From assembly GCA_022793355.1 (NCBI GenBank), contig JAAWCR010000044.1:1-23448 (forward strand): DNA of 23,448 nucleotides. The letters are read 5' to 3'. Positions 15,661 through 21,534 of this stretch are shown here, one piece after another (the first letter of the stretch is position 1; each line of letters begins with the position of its first letter). The notes below the pieces were generated by a model. That model had not been told where the DNA came from and did no database searches. It saw only the letters and a program-made list of their open reading frames with translations. The stretch comes from Lawsonibacter sp. (GTDB lineage Bacteria > Bacillota > Clostridia > Oscillospirales > Oscillospiraceae). The translations under genes and the position numbers were made by a program.

Positions 15661-16182
15661 TCAAATATAGCTTTCGTCCGCTCGTTTTGCCATTTCCACC
15701 AGTTCTCTGCCAGTGGGAATTACAAACGCCTGATTCAGTCCCCACTTCACGCGGTAATTCTGCCAGGCGTTTATGCTGGAACCGTATAAATACAGTGCGT
15801 TTAGCAACTCCAAAACCTCGTCCCGGTTTTCCATCTCATCCACGCAGGCCATGGTGCGTCGGGTCAGGTCGGCCAGTACCAACATACCAGATCGCTCAGC
15901 GGTGCCCAGTGCCTTGGGCATAGTCAGGTGCATATGCTGGCGGATCTGGGATACCGACAGGTCCAGGTCCTTGGTCAGCTTGACAATGTTATACATGTAA
16001 TAAGGGATCAGATACCGGCTGGCCGTGGCGCCATCAAACCAGGGGCCCAGCATCAGGCCGCCGGTTCCGCAGCCCTCTGGGGCAATTTCATATTCAAACA
16101 CCCTTAAAATATCCTCCGGGCAATTTTCCACACTGTCAGCTGCAATGGTCTCAATTTCTTTTTTCAGTTCTTTCCAATCCAT
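15661..16182 (-). CDS. Helical protein C1 (cucumopine-synthase C-domain-like)
   Basis: A 173-residue, mainly helical protein. MDWKELKKEI at the start, PEDILRVF at 22-29, GCGTGGLMLGPWFDGATA at 37-54, YYMYNIVKL at 61-69 and YLYGSSINAWQNYRVKWGL at 131-149 are shared with C2. The glycine-rich loop at 37-47 is specific to the C type; the D type has an aromatic Q-I-F-T-T-W stretch there instead. It starts at ATG 16182 behind GGAGG, two bases past the A1 stop. The unit A1-C1 is the first pair of cassette 1. Function unknown; proposed partner of a cyclophilin-like subunit. Confidence 0.7.
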   Translation of the reverse strand: MDWKELKKEIETIAADSVENCPEDILRVFEYEIAPEGCGTGGLMLGPWFDGATASRYLIPYYMYNIVKLTKDLDLSVSQIRQHMHLTMPKALGTAERSGMLVLADLTRRTMACVDEMENRDEVLELLNALYLYGSSINAWQNYRVKWGLNQAFVIPTGRELVEMAKRADESYI

Positions 16183-16184
16183 TT

Positions 16185-16637
16185 TTAATCCTCCGCTGCA
16201 AAAAATTCCACATGGAAGGTTTTCTTATCCTGCAAAATGCTTTCCCATATTTCATTCGCTACGTTGACAAAGGTCTCCAGGTCCTCTGCCGCCACATCTG
16301 CCCAAGTCGGATAAGGCATGGGCTCGGTAGCATAGCCAGCCTTAATAGTAAAATTTGCTACATGACCGGCCGTCATAAAGAACATGCAGCGCCCCACTGG
16401 ATATTCCGACATCAACTCCTGGGGCTGGTTCTCCTGAATCCAGTTACACTCTACCTTCTCCATCTTGATGTTCTGCATGTACAGCTGCAGTCCGGCACAT
16501 ACCGTTACCGTCTGGACACATTTTGTAGGGAGATTTTCCATGAACCAGTCGAACAGCTCCCGGTTGTGATGAATCGGCACACAGCGGACCTGTGTGTTCA
16601 ATTCCGGCCAGCGCATGTAAAAAGCGGGGTTACTCAT
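16185..16637 (-). CDS. Cyclophilin-like small protein A1 (opine-synthase N-domain-like)
   Basis: A 150-residue protein, the first gene of cassette 1. MRWPELNTQVRC at 8-19, PIHHNRELFDWF at 21-32, NLPTKCVQT at 35-43, MEKVECNWIQEN at 59-70, PVGRCMFFMTAGHVANF at 80-96 and TEPMPYPTWADV near 104-115. The ATG at 16655 lies inside the ribosome site, so the ATG at 16637 is chosen; this also gives the same 150-residue length as A2 and B1. It shares the MRWPxLN and P-V-G-R framework with the B type but lacks GHEM. A 235-base gap with hairpins separates it from livK upstream. Confidence 0.7.
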   Translation of the reverse strand: MSNPAFYMRWPELNTQVRCVPIHHNRELFDWFMENLPTKCVQTVTVCAGLQLYMQNIKMEKVECNWIQENQPQELMSEYPVGRCMFFMTAGHVANFTIKAGYATEPMPYPTWADVAAEDLETFVNVANEIWESILQDKKTFHVEFFAAED

Positions 16638-16801
16638 GATTTCATTCCTTTCCAATCAGTGTTATCCTCTTCCCAAAAGGGCTGCCGGCGGAAGTCCGCT
16701 GGACAAGGGAGCCACACACAGAAGCGTTTCTATGCTCCCGCTTTTTACAGCGCCCGCCCGGCTTTTACAAAAACCAGGTCGTGGGGCCACCTGTGCTGTC
16801 C

Positions 16802-16825
16802 CTGCCAGTCCGCCTCCGCTGGCAG
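16802..16825. repeat. Hairpin between livK and cassette 1
   Basis: CTGCCAG (16802-16808) pairs with CTGGCAG (16819-16825) across a 10-base loop. It lies in the livK-A1 gap and has no T-run. It probably acts, with the palindrome at 16854, to stabilise the livK part of the transcript. Confidence 0.45.
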
Positions 16826-16853
16826 CCCTAAGGAATTCTATTGTCAAGCCCCC

Positions 16854-16871
16854 GGAGGGGACGTCCCCTCC
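16854..16871. repeat. Perfect 18-bp palindrome after livK
   Basis: GGAGGGGACGTCCCCTCC is its own reverse complement and lies 20 bases past the livK stop. As RNA on the minus strand it would fold into a strong hairpin. Binding-protein genes are often followed by such structures, which raise their expression over the membrane subunits. A dimeric DNA-binding-protein site is an alternative. Confidence 0.55.
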
Positions 16872-16890
16872 TTCGCAGACGTTGTCTCGG

Positions 16891-18162
16891 TTACATATTC
16901 AGCCCGCTGACGTCCACCGCCAGGTCAGTATCTACAAAGATGCCCTCCGGGCTGACCTTCAGGATATCCACGCCGCGCGGCGTCACATCGCCCTTGCTAT
17001 CCCATTGCACCTCGTCGCCCAACAGGATATCGTGCGCCACAAAGGGTTCCTGGCCGGGAACCAGGTTCTTAATCCACAGCGCCAAGTTGTCCTTTGTTGC
17101 ACCGGCCTCAATGGCCTGGGCGTAAACTTTGATAATATCATAGGAGAAGGCACAGGGCTCCGAGGGGATTTCGCCTTGGCCTCGCTGGGCCTGGAAGCGC
17201 TCCATAAAGCTCTTGACAGCGGGACGCTCAGAATAGGGATTGAAGGTAATGGTCATATAGAGATTCTGAAGAGCCTCCACGCCAGCCAGCTCGATCAGCG
17301 TGTTATAGGTCAGGGAGCTCTGGCCCACCCAGGGAATATCCGTCATTCCCTGCTGATAAGCCTGGCCCAAAATCATGCCGCCCTCTGCGTAGTCGGCATA
17401 GATGGCGATACCGTCGGGATTGGCGCGCTTTACCTTGGTCAGCAGCGCGGAGAAGTCGCGCTCGGTGCCGGGGGTGTAGGTCTCGGTAGCAACCACTTCC
17501 AGGTTCAACTGCTTGGCCACCTCAAGGGAGGTCTCCAGGTTGCCCTGACCGTGGTCGTTATTGGCATAAACGACGGCAATTTTCTTACATTTCATGTTGT
17601 TTGCGAGGAAAGCAATGACCTGGGGTGCCTGACGATCCTCACGGATTACGTGACGGACCAGATACTGATGTCCCTGCTCCGTAACCAGAGAAGCGCTGGA
17701 ACTGGGGGCCATGTTGGTCATTTTGGCCTCCTCATAGATCGGGGCGGCGGCCATGGTTAAACCGCTTCCACCGTGGGAAATGACGGCGTAGATCTCGTTA
17801 TTATCGCAGAAACGCTGGGCAACCAAAGCGGCCTCGTTGGGATCCTGCTTGTCGTCATAAGCCACAATTTCAACCCTCATGCCGTTGATGCCACCTGCCG
17901 CGTTGAGCTCTTCCGCGGCCATATTGGCACCCAGGAGCATCAGCTCGCCGTAAGAAGCGCTGGTGCCGGTCAGCGGACAGCCGATACCAAATTTGATCGT
18001 TCCGGTAAAGTCTCCCTCACCGCTGCCGGTGTTGCTGCCTGCAGAGCTACCCGGCTGCGGCTGACTGGAACCGCCGCCTGTCTGCTGTGTCTGCTGCCCA
18101 CAGCCAGCCAGGCAAGAGACTGCCATCAAGGCAGCGAGGAACAATGCGATGCGTCTTTTCAT
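16891..18162 (-). CDS. livK: ABC transporter substrate-binding lipoprotein LivK-type
   Basis: The extracellular ligand-binding lipoprotein (423 residues) of the LivKHMGF importer. MKRRIALFLAALMAV is a signal peptide and LAGC with Cys21 is the lipobox, followed by a Gly/Ser/Pro/Gln-rich linker to about residue 50. The mature domain has IGCPLTGTSASYGELMLLGA, AAGGINGMRVEIVAYDDKQD and VISHGGSGLTM, characteristic of type I periplasmic binding proteins for amino acids. It is the first gene of the operon, starts at ATG 18162 ten bases after AAGGAG, and is divergent from the LysR regulator. Its ligand probably defines the substrate of the whole pathway. True Leu/Ile/Val transport is possible but does not fit the neighbours. 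Confidence 0.93.
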   Translation of the reverse strand: MKRRIALFLAALMAVSCLAGCGQQTQQTGGGSSQPQPGSSAGSNTGSGEGDFTGTIKFGIGCPLTGTSASYGELMLLGANMAAEELNAAGGINGMRVEIVAYDDKQDPNEAALVAQRFCDNNEIYAVISHGGSGLTMAAAPIYEEAKMTNMAPSSSASLVTEQGHQYLVRHVIREDRQAPQVIAFLANNMKCKKIAVVYANNDHGQGNLETSLEVAKQLNLEVVATETYTPGTERDFSALLTKVKRANPDGIAIYADYAEGGMILGQAYQQGMTDIPWVGQSSLTYNTLIELAGVEALQNLYMTITFNPYSERPAVKSFMERFQAQRGQGEIPSEPCAFSYDIIKVYAQAIEAGATKDNLALWIKNLVPGQEPFVAHDILLGDEVQWDSKGDVTPRGVDILKVSPEGIFVDTDLAVDVSGLNM

Positions 18163-18196
18163 TTCTTAATGCTCCTTTTCTAAATTTTTTATATAA

Positions 18197-18220
18197 TCGG
18201 CTTACTTTAATAGCAGCCGA
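18197..18220. repeat. Inverted repeat in the livK leader
   Basis: TCGGCT (18197-18202) and AGCCGA (18215-18220) flank a 12-base spacer that holds TTACTTTAATAG. It lies about 35-60 bases before the livK ATG. It may be a second regulator site or an RNA hairpin in the leader. Confidence 0.4.
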
Positions 18221-18236
18221 ATACATAACAAATCCT

Positions 18237-18265
18237 TTTTAATGGAAATCTCTCTATATTGTCAA
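18237..18265 (-). promoter_or_regulatory. Putative livK operon promoter
   Basis: On the minus strand TTGACA (18265-18260) is followed after 17 bases by TTAAAA (18242-18237). The -35 is perfect and the -10 poor, as expected for an activator-dependent promoter. The LysR dyad is centred about 76 bases upstream of the expected start site, in the usual activation position. Confidence 0.45.
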
Positions 18266-18294
18266 TTTACCCGCTTAATCTTTATTAAATTTTG

Positions 18295-18317
18295 TATAAT
18301 TAACTATTGACATTATA
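18295..18317. promoter_or_regulatory. LysR-type operator (T-N11-A dyad)
   Basis: TATAAT (18295-18300) - 11 bases - ATTATA (18312-18317) is a perfect 6-bp dyad of the classical LysR form T-N11-A. It overlaps the -35 of the regulator gene itself, so bound regulator would repress its own gene while activating livK divergently. This is inferred from position and pattern. Confidence 0.65.
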
Positions 18318-18336
18318 GCCCCCATCGTTGTATTTT
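18307..18336 (+). promoter_or_regulatory. Putative promoter of the LysR gene
   Basis: TTGACA (18307-18312) with an 18-base spacer to TATTTT (18331-18336) fits a sigma-70-type promoter. The expected leader is about 50 bases. The -35 lies within the LysR dyad. Confidence 0.5.
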
Positions 18337-18392
18337 TCAATTAAATGAATTTTATTTTATCTCTAATAATTTCTAATGGATTGTGAAAAGTT

Positions 18393-19334
18393 ATGAGTAT
18401 TCAAAAATATCGTGCGTTCCTTACTGTTGCGGACCAAAAAAGTTTGACAAAAGCCGCCAATATTCTTGGTTATACACAGCCTGGAATCAGCCTTATGGTT
18501 TCCTCACTGGAAGAAGAACTTGGAATACAGCTGCTTCTCCGGGGAAAAAGCGGCGTTTCGCTTACAGAGGAAGCGAAACATCTTCTGCCCCACATGCAGC
18601 AGATCGTCTCCTCAGAAAACACGCTTCGAGAGGCATCGAACCAACTCAAGGGCATTGAAATTGGTTCGCTGAATGTAGGCGGTTTTCTTAGCGTATGCAC
18701 AAAATGGTTTCCCAGTATCGTTTCTGCTTACCTGACGCAACATCCAAGGATTGACCTGCGAATCTTTGAGGGAACTTATGGTGAGATTCAAAGCTGGCTT
18801 ATGGAGGGCAAAATCGATCTTGCAATCAATTCTTATCCTCCGCCCAATAATTTCGACTTTCTTCCCCTTTGGGAAGATCCTATCCTTGCGGTGCTGTCAA
18901 GGGAGAATCCCTTATCTCACTTGGAATCCATTGATTTGCAGCAAATGATCCAATACCCCTTCATTATTCCGAACACAGGTGCTGACGAGACAATCCAATA
19001 CGTTCTGAAACAAGAAAATTTGGAGCCCACTGTCCGTTTTCGCATTAAAGGCGACATTGCAACGCTCTCCATGATTGCGCAAAATCTCGGCGTATCTTTG
19101 ATTCCGGAACTGGCTATTATTCCATGCCACCCCAATATTGTAACACGTCCGTTAAAAAAGCCATATTTTCGCACTTTAGGCATCAGTGCGCGCTCTTTCA
19201 AGCATATGTCTTATGCTGCCCACGCCTTCATCTTGTTAGTAAAAGAGTTTATTCAGGGTGAAAAAAATCACCAGCTTCTGTGTTTTCCACATAACTCCAG
19301 CTGGCGTTCGATATATGTTCCGTTTTCTTACTAG
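18393..19334 (+). CDS. LysR-family transcriptional regulator
   Basis: A 313-residue regulator. The N-terminal winged helix-turn-helix covers about residues 1-60, with SLTKAANILGYTQPGISLMV as the HTH (17-36) and LEEELGIQLLLR as the wing region. The effector domain follows from about residue 90, with IEIGSLNVGGF, the DLAINSYPP segment and LGVSLIPELAI as typical blocks. It is divergent from the livK operon and has a T-N11-A operator in the shared promoter, so it most likely senses the transported compound or a catabolite. The start at 18393 has a weak ribosome site. Its base composition is more AT-rich than the Mo-enzyme and lyase genes. The C-terminal tail after residue 290 is not conserved in the family as I know it. 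Confidence 0.92.
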   Translation: MSIQKYRAFLTVADQKSLTKAANILGYTQPGISLMVSSLEEELGIQLLLRGKSGVSLTEEAKHLLPHMQQIVSSENTLREASNQLKGIEIGSLNVGGFLSVCTKWFPSIVSAYLTQHPRIDLRIFEGTYGEIQSWLMEGKIDLAINSYPPPNNFDFLPLWEDPILAVLSRENPLSHLESIDLQQMIQYPFIIPNTGADETIQYVLKQENLEPTVRFRIKGDIATLSMIAQNLGVSLIPELAIIPCHPNIVTRPLKKPYFRTLGISARSFKHMSYAAHAFILLVKEFIQGEKNHQLLCFPHNSSWRSIYVPFSY

Positions 19335-19427
19335 CCCTCATCATTATCACCCAGTGTCAACGCCAATTTGAAATTGTAAGGAAATATTGAAGAAATCTTG
19401 TGATTTTTTGGCAGAGAGGCGACAAAA
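19335..19427. other. Gap after the LysR gene, nothing recognised
   Basis: I see no gene or clear terminator here. It separates the regulator from the insertion-sequence remnant that follows. Confidence 0.4.
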
Positions 19428-19514
19428 TCAGTTGCTTCCCTGCTCAAAGTTGTCCAGAATCTCCAAGGTGTTCTTCATTTTGAAGCTTTCCAGGTTTTCC
19501 CGCAGCCTGTCCAT
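19428..19514 (-). pseudogene. Possible IstB-like N-terminal remnant (IS21 type)
   Basis: A 28-residue minus-strand frame begins MDRLRENLESFKMKNTLEIL and then ends after a few unrelated residues. The opening resembles the N-terminus of IstB-type helper ATPases of IS21-family elements. It follows a short frame at 19522-19719 that ends SDLSRYDKVLYK, as an IstA tail would. Truncation after ILDN suggests a deletion junction. Assignment is from memory and tentative. Confidence 0.35.
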
Positions 19515-19521
19515 GGTAAAT

Positions 19522-19719
19522 TCACTTATACAGCACCTTGTCATATCTGGATAAATCGGACAGCTTCAAGGGAAAATCAATTACTTTCCCCCGTTCCAAC
19601 AGAATATTTTCTGCATCCATTGTCTGTTTTAGCGTGAGTCTTCCTCGGATGCCGTTATATGTGGCTAAAGCCAGAGGAACGGTGGACAGACGATCCGCAG
19701 GACAGTTTCCCCAGTCCAT
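19522..19719 (-). pseudogene. Possible IstA C-terminal remnant (IS21 type)
   Basis: A 65-codon minus-strand frame just upstream of the IstB-like fragment. Its last part, KLSDLSRYDKVLYK, could be the C-terminus of an IS21 IstA transposase, and the order IstA-tail then IstB-start is that of the element. No catalytic region is present. The rest of the frame is not recognised. Confidence 0.28.
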
Positions 19720-19768
19720 CGCTGCTTTCCAGAGAAGAACCGTGGAACTGAATAGGGGGAGTGTAGGT

Positions 19769-20209
19769 ATGGTTGAGTTTATCGAGAAGGAGCGGTACTA
19801 CGACGATTCGACTTTTACGGGCCAATGTTGGATGTACCCCACGTTCATGGTGAAAGACGGTATTGAGTATTTCATGTGGAACCGCCGGGAACCGGATGAT
19901 AGCTGGAAGCTGAAAGAACGGGAGAGTCAGAAAGCGGAGTTGCTTGCCAATGATGGGGCGTATTTCCATTTTCACGGCATCTACGCAGACCCGTTTGAGA
20001 TGCTGGCCGAGATGGAGCACCGGGGACACACGTTCACAGAGCCGGATAATCTCTTTGTCGATTGCCGTGAAAGAGGTGGTTTTGTGGACTTTCACGGGAA
20101 CCGAAACGAGGTGTCGGCGGCTTTCCATTACCGAATCTATGATAAGGCTCTGATAGAGAGAATCCGCACGGCTGTTGCACCAATCGTCGAAAGGAGCAGA
20201 AAGAAATAA
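19769..20209 (+). CDS. Hypothetical protein, mobile-element type
   Basis: A 146-residue acidic/aromatic protein that I do not recognise. The frame is open from 19538, but GGGGGAG eight bases before the ATG at 19769 marks the start; the earlier part overlaps the insertion-sequence remnant on the other strand. It contains YFHFHGIYADPFEML, a DCRERGGFVDFHGN segment and a C-terminal basic tail. No signal peptide or membrane segment. It starts a tight three-gene plus-strand unit (19769-21237), two bases before the next gene. Such sets of small unknown cytoplasmic proteins are common on conjugative elements of gut Firmicutes, which is all the context suggests. Confidence 0.7.
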   Translation: MVEFIEKERYYDDSTFTGQCWMYPTFMVKDGIEYFMWNRREPDDSWKLKERESQKAELLANDGAYFHFHGIYADPFEMLAEMEHRGHTFTEPDNLFVDCRERGGFVDFHGNRNEVSAAFHYRIYDKALIERIRTAVAPIVERSRKK

Positions 20210-20211
20210 AC

Positions 20212-20751
20212 ATGGATACCTATAGAATACCGCTTGTTTGGCAGATGTACGGTCACTGTGACATTGACGCCAACTCGTTTGAAGAAGCAGTCAAAATTGC
20301 ACTGGGGCCTGAGACTCCGCTTCCCGATGGTTCCTATGTCGATGATTCCGTTGCCGTAGATTATGAAGTCCTTAAACTGGGCCAGGATAAGAAGGACGGC
20401 ACACTGACAAAGCAGGAGTTGAGGTCACAGCTCCAACAGGGTCATACGCTCAATAATCTTCTGGCATTTGGTCCCGGCCAGGACTGCGAGATATTCAAGG
20501 CCGATAAATTCTATCCTGGAGATGTGGTTATCTATGTTCCTGATGTGGCCTTGAATCATATCCCTCTTGACCGCCCAATCACAGACCAAGAGGAATTTTC
20601 TGAGGTCTTATCCAACTGCTACACAGGCCAGGACTTCATCGACGAATGCCACGGTGATACAGAGAAAGCCGAGTGCCTGTTTTGCTACTGCGACTGGCAG
20701 CATCCGTCCTCTGCGGTGGACGAGTTAGCCGATGACGGGGAGGAATCCTAA
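20212..20751 (+). CDS. Hypothetical protein, weakly DpnD/PcfM-like
   Basis: A 179-residue acidic protein. The first 60 residues (YRIPLVWQMYGHCDIDANS then FEEAVKIAL and LPDGSYVDDSVAVDYEV) follow the beta-strand, A-x-S-x-E-E-A helix, beta-strand pattern of small DpnD/PcfM-like proteins of conjugative plasmids; this is a weak, by-eye resemblance. The C-terminal part has CLFCYCDW, a Cys-x-x-Cys-x-Cys cluster at about 156-161 that might bind metal. GGAG lies about 15 bases before the ATG. It joins the next gene directly (TAA then ATG). Confidence 0.65.
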   Translation: MDTYRIPLVWQMYGHCDIDANSFEEAVKIALGPETPLPDGSYVDDSVAVDYEVLKLGQDKKDGTLTKQELRSQLQQGHTLNNLLAFGPGQDCEIFKADKFYPGDVVIYVPDVALNHIPLDRPITDQEEFSEVLSNCYTGQDFIDECHGDTEKAECLFCYCDWQHPSSAVDELADDGEES

Positions 20752-21237
20752 ATGAAGTACACGCTTATTGATGAAAACGGGCAGTATGCGCTTATCCTGC
20801 GTGGGGAGAGTATGACCCAGTATGCCGTTGTAAGCGGCCTGGACAAGAAAGCTGGAAGCTGGGACTGGACCTGCTGCTACTACGATTTCGGCAAGTTCTC
20901 CAGTCTGACGAAAGCTGAGGCTCTTTTCAGGGCGTTGGACTACTACCTGATGCGGACAAACGAGAAACATATCTCCTGGGCCAGAATGAGCGAGATTGCT
21001 ACGGTTCTGAAAGATGGACTGATTGAGGATGGCGAGGACGAAGCCTACCGCTACATGGTTGATGTTGCCGAACTGTCGGATACCGAGGCTGAATACTTTG
21101 GGCTGGATATGGAGCAGTACAGAGAAGCCACAGGTGAAGATGCCGATACCCCCACAGCTCCATCCAGCACGGGCGGCGATTACGGCCCGGCCCATCCGTG
21201 GGATGCACCCGGAATGAGTGCGTCCGATTTCATATAG
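20752..21237 (+). CDS. Hypothetical protein, conjugative-element type
   Basis: A 161-residue acidic protein. It has an N-terminal beta-rich part (YALILRG, YAVVSGLD), a WDWTCCYYDFGKF segment, a helical middle (LTKAEALFRALDYYL, ISWARMSEIATVLKDGLIED) and a low-complexity, Pro/Ser/Gly-rich tail. I have seen similar unnamed proteins in integrative elements of Clostridia, but no function is known to me. It begins immediately at the stop of the gene before it and ends the unit; a large inverted repeat follows. Confidence 0.65.
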   Translation: MKYTLIDENGQYALILRGESMTQYAVVSGLDKKAGSWDWTCCYYDFGKFSSLTKAEALFRALDYYLMRTNEKHISWARMSEIATVLKDGLIEDGEDEAYRYMVDVAELSDTEAEYFGLDMEQYREATGEDADTPTAPSSTGGDYGPAHPWDAPGMSASDFI

Positions 21238-21245
21238 GCGTTCCA

Positions 21246-21261
21246 TTAGGGTTTACCCTAA
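21246..21261. repeat. Short inverted repeat TTAGGG/CCCTAA
   Basis: TTAGGGT and ACCCTAA face each other across two bases. The left arm, with its leading CCA, matches the arms of the larger repeat that follows. Confidence 0.5.
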
Positions 21262-21278
21262 CGGCACGATGAAAAAGC

Positions 21279-21341
21279 GTCCATTAGAGTCGGTTTTCGA
21301 GTTTTGGCACGTTCCAGACTTGAAACCGACCCTAATGGGAC
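21279..21341. repeat. Large imperfect inverted repeat
   Basis: The arms 21279-21301 and 21319-21341 (23 bases each) are complementary except for a few mismatches and a bulge, with a 17-base loop. TTTT follows at 21342-21345. It could be the terminator of the three-gene unit before it. The repeated CCATTAG(A/G)GT core also suggests a protein-binding or recombination site. Confidence 0.55.
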
Positions 21342-21534
21342 TTTTGCCGATTCACCTCTTAATGAAGGGGCGACGAGTTGGAAATCGGATATATTAAAGT
21401 CAGTTCCCAGCGTAAAACACCACTGGAAATCAGTGGCAAAAACAATATGCGTCATGCCCCGTATGCGTTCAAATAAAATGACCAACTGACTATAACCTTT
21501 TTGTAAATTACATTTGTATTGGAGGCGGTTTTAG

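Larger units (their letters stand above)
14677..16637 (-). repeat. Cassette 1 (A1-C1-B1-D1), paralogue of cassette 2
   Basis: First copy of the four-gene unit, located between livK and livH. Same gene order and near-identical gene lengths as 10686-12650. Similarity is clear between proteins but not obvious between DNA strands, so this is not a recent duplication. Confidence 0.85.
18163..18392. promoter_or_regulatory. Divergent promoter region, livK operon and LysR gene
   Basis: A 230-base AT-rich intergenic region holding the control sites of both transcription units. It contains a LysR-type dyad at 18295-18317, a TTGACA-type promoter for each direction and a smaller inverted repeat at 18197-18220 in the livK leader. 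No small gene or riboswitch is apparent. Confidence 0.7.
21238..21534. other. Repeat-bearing intergenic region
   Basis: About 300 bases without a convincing gene. It holds two inverted repeats built on the same CATTAG(A/G)GT core and then an unstructured stretch up to the ribosome site (TTGGAGG) of the next gene. Confidence 0.5.

Noticed and set aside
16662..16847. 61-codon minus-strand frame in the livK-cassette gap
   Set aside because: It spans the hairpin, has low-complexity Ala/Gly/Pro content and no motif. More likely untranslated leader.
9160..18162. Ordinary leucine/isoleucine/valine importer
   Set aside because: Family matches, but interleaving with the cassettes and the downstream lyase and Mo enzyme point to another amino-acid-like ligand. 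Kept as a naming convention only.
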